Assembly (NCBI GenBank): GCA_022709105.1
Contig: JAKIXL010000060.1
Span: 1,795-7,881, forward strand
Direction: 5' to 3'
Source of the DNA: Thermoplasmatota archaeon
GTDB taxonomy: Archaea; Thermoplasmatota; Thermoplasmata; Methanomassiliicoccales; Methanomassiliicoccaceae
Length of the DNA stretch: 6,087 nt
In this document: positions 5,088 to 6,087 of the stretch, one piece after another
How the letters are laid out: the number at the start of each line of letters is the position of its first letter
Position numbering within the stretch: the stretch's first letter is position 1
Program-made: the position numbers and the translations under genes
The notes under the pieces: generated by a model
Told to the model about the DNA's origin: nothing
Database searches by the model: none
What the model saw: the letters and a program-made list of their open reading frames with translations, nothing else

Positions 5088-5182
5088 ACAATATATGTAG
5101 GAAGGACTAGCTCCTTCCTTATGAACGACGGGTTCTATGCTTCCGGGGCAAGCCCCCCTCGCCCCGGAAGTCTATTTTTTTT
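5088..5182 (+). ncRNA. Candidate small transcript with two hairpins
   Basis: An AT-rich element CAATATATG at about 5089-5097 could serve as a TATA box, with transcription starting near 5117. A hairpin AGGAAGGA/TCCTTCCT (5099-5106 with 5112-5119, 5-nt loop) overlaps this start zone, and a 10-bp hairpin followed by T8 ends the segment at 5182. A 24-codon frame starts at ATG 5121 but has no ribosome site and runs straight through the terminator hairpin, so coding is unlikely. Alternatively the whole stretch is 3' UTR of the upstream membrane protein gene with a backup terminator. Confidence 0.22.
5140..5182 (+). terminator. GC hairpin followed by T8
   Basis: CTTCCGGGGC (5140-5149) and GCCCCGGAAG (5161-5170) form a perfect 10-bp stem with an 11-nt C-rich loop. 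TCTA and then eight T residues (5175-5182) follow, the layout of an intrinsic terminator on the plus strand. On the minus strand no T-run follows the hairpin, so it is not an obvious end for the convergent Mrp gene, though the hairpin could still protect that mRNA's 3' end. Confidence 0.7.
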
Positions 5183-5204
5183 ATATCGCCTCTAAAACCA
5201 GGGG

Positions 5205-6083
5205 CTACTTTTCGGACCGCTTCTTCTGCGTCCGCTTCTTCGGCCGAGGAACGTCCTTCCTCTCCGAGAACTCCACGACCTTATCGACTATGGAATCGAA
5301 GGCCTTGGCCGCCGGGGAATCAGGGTTCGCGGCTATGATGGGGATGCCCTCGTCCCCGGTGTTAACCACGTCCGGGTCTACCGGCACGCGTCCCAGGAAG
5401 GGCACCTCCAGCTCCTTTGCCGTTCTCTCTCCCCCGCCCAGCTTGAACAGGTCGATCTCCTTGCCGCAATGCGGGCACATCAGGCCGGCCATGTTCTCCA
5501 CTATGCCGACCACCGGCAGGTGCAGGCTTTCGGAGAACACCACGGTCTTCCTGGAGTCCAGGAGCGCGACGTCCTGAGGCGTGGTAACGATTATCGATCC
5601 GTCGGCGTTGGGTATGAGCTGGGCGATGGTAAGGGGCTCGTCCCCGGTCCCCGGCGGAAGGTCCACTATCAGGAAATCAAGGTCTCCCCAGTAGACGTCC
5701 TCGATGAACTTCCGGATCGCCCCCATCTTCATCGGACCCCTCCATATGATCGGCTGGTCGCGGTCCGGCGACAGGAACGCCATGGACATGACCTTGAGAT
5801 GCGGAGGCACGAAGGCGGGATAGATGCCGTTCTCGTCGGCCGACAGTTCCACGTCCTCCACCTTGAGCATCTTAGGGATGTTAGGGCCATGGATGTCGGC
5901 GTCCAGTACCCCGACCTCGAACCCCCGCATGGCCAACCCCACCGCGAGGTTGACGGTGACGGTGGACTTTCCTACACCCCCTTTGCCGGACATGACGATG
6001 ATCGTGTGCTTGATCTTGGACAGCTTGCGCATGAGCCTGACGTCCTCAGGCTTGGCAGTGACGACGTTTATGTCCCCTTCCAT
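5205..6083 (-). CDS. Mrp/NBP35-family iron-sulfur cluster carrier ATPase (ApbC-like)
   Basis: The 292-residue cytosolic P-loop ATPase is expected to bind a [4Fe-4S] cluster at its dimer interface and pass it to target proteins. The sequence shows the deviant Walker [12 protein letters not shown] (31-41) of the MinD/Mrp group, [15 protein letters not shown] (59-73), [12 protein letters not shown] (112-123), the Walker B region [15 protein letters not shown] (136-150), [14 protein letters not shown] (166-179), and [12 protein letters not shown] (196-207) with the CxxC pair Cys203/Cys206 that ligates the cluster. It lacks the N-terminal four-cysteine ferredoxin-like motif of eukaryotic Nbp35 and the long N-terminal domain of bacterial Mrp/ApbC, as is usual for the short archaeal form. 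The last 15 residues are a Lys/Arg-rich tail. The ATG at 6083 leaves only four bases of upstream sequence, so a longer N-terminus cannot be excluded. A TAA (6085-6087, other frame) one base before it may be the stop of an upstream gene. Confidence 0.93.
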   Translation of the reverse strand: MEGDINVVTAKPEDVRLMRKLSKIKHTIIVMSGKGGVGKSTVTVNLAVGLAMRGFEVGVLDADIHGPNIPKMLKVEDVELSADENGIYPAFVPPHLKVMSMAFLSPDRDQPIIWRGPMKMGAIRKFIEDVYWGDLDFLIVDLPPGTGDEPLTIAQLIPNADGSIIVTTPQDVALLDSRKTVVFSESLHLPVVGIVENMAGLMCPHCGKEIDLFKLGGGERTAKELEVPFLGRVPVDPDVVNTGDEGIPIIAANPDSPAAKAFDSIVDKVVEFSERKDVPRPKKRTQKKRSEK

Positions 6084-6087
6084 GTTA

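Noticed and set aside
4000..5100. Plus-strand frame of 366 codons overlapping the membrane protein gene
   Set aside because: It is an Arg/Gly/Pro-rich out-of-frame reading of the same DNA, while the 4013-5005 frame gives regular membrane helices with internal repeats and a fitting promoter.
5121..5195. 24-codon leader peptide from ATG 5121
   Set aside because: It has no ribosome site, and the frame runs through the terminator hairpin and T8.
1..6087. CRISPR array, insertion sequence, tRNA or rRNA gene
   Set aside because: I saw no regularly spaced long direct repeats, transposase-like protein, terminal inverted repeats with target duplication, or tRNA cloverleaf on either strand.

Overview
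The window looks like archaeal chromosome. Coding DNA is GC-rich with sharply AT-rich promoter islands, TATA-like boxes lie about 25-35 nt ahead of starts, Shine-Dalgarno motifs (GAGGTGA, GAGGAGG) appear only before some genes, and T-tract ends are present. The gene content (an Mrp/NBP35 ATPase, a stand-alone NifX/NifB-like protein, a single-cysteine OsmC protein and ActP) would fit a high-GC euryarchaeon such as a Thermoplasmatota/Methanomassiliicoccales member. That placement is inference only; no rRNA or other taxonomic marker is present.

Layout. Positions 8-2252 (minus strand) hold a two-gene operon: a universal-stress-protein domain fused to a DUF485 (YjcH-like) membrane domain, followed after one base by an ActP-type acetate/sodium symporter. 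Positions 2253-2821 are a 569-bp divergent intergenic region without a credible gene. It holds a strong bidirectional TATA-like element, a recurring TACG motif, two interlocked inverted repeats and, next to the plus-strand gene, a 9-bp inverted repeat that looks like an operator. Positions 2822-3391 (plus) encode an OsmC/Ohr-family protein. It converges on a NifX-like protein (3392-3760, minus) with the two stop codons directly abutting. A 252-bp intergenic region separates that gene from a divergent, probably leaderless gene (4013-5005, plus) for an unrecognised polytopic membrane protein built from four degenerate two-helix repeats. Positions 5006-5204 hold a T-tract end, a possible short transcript with two hairpins, and a clear GC hairpin plus T8. 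Positions 5205-6083 (minus) encode an Mrp/NBP35 P-loop ATPase running to the window edge.

How the genes relate. The first two genes form a plausible organic-acid uptake module in which the usual small YjcH partner of ActP carries a cytosolic nucleotide-binding-type domain, suggesting energy- or stress-linked control of transport. OsmC-type and Mrp/NifX-type proteins point to peroxide defence and iron-sulfur/metal-cluster handling, but they are in separate transcription units. The best candidates for something undescribed are the USP-DUF485 fusion, the four-repeat membrane protein, and the two structured non-coding regions (2655-2718 and 5088-5182).
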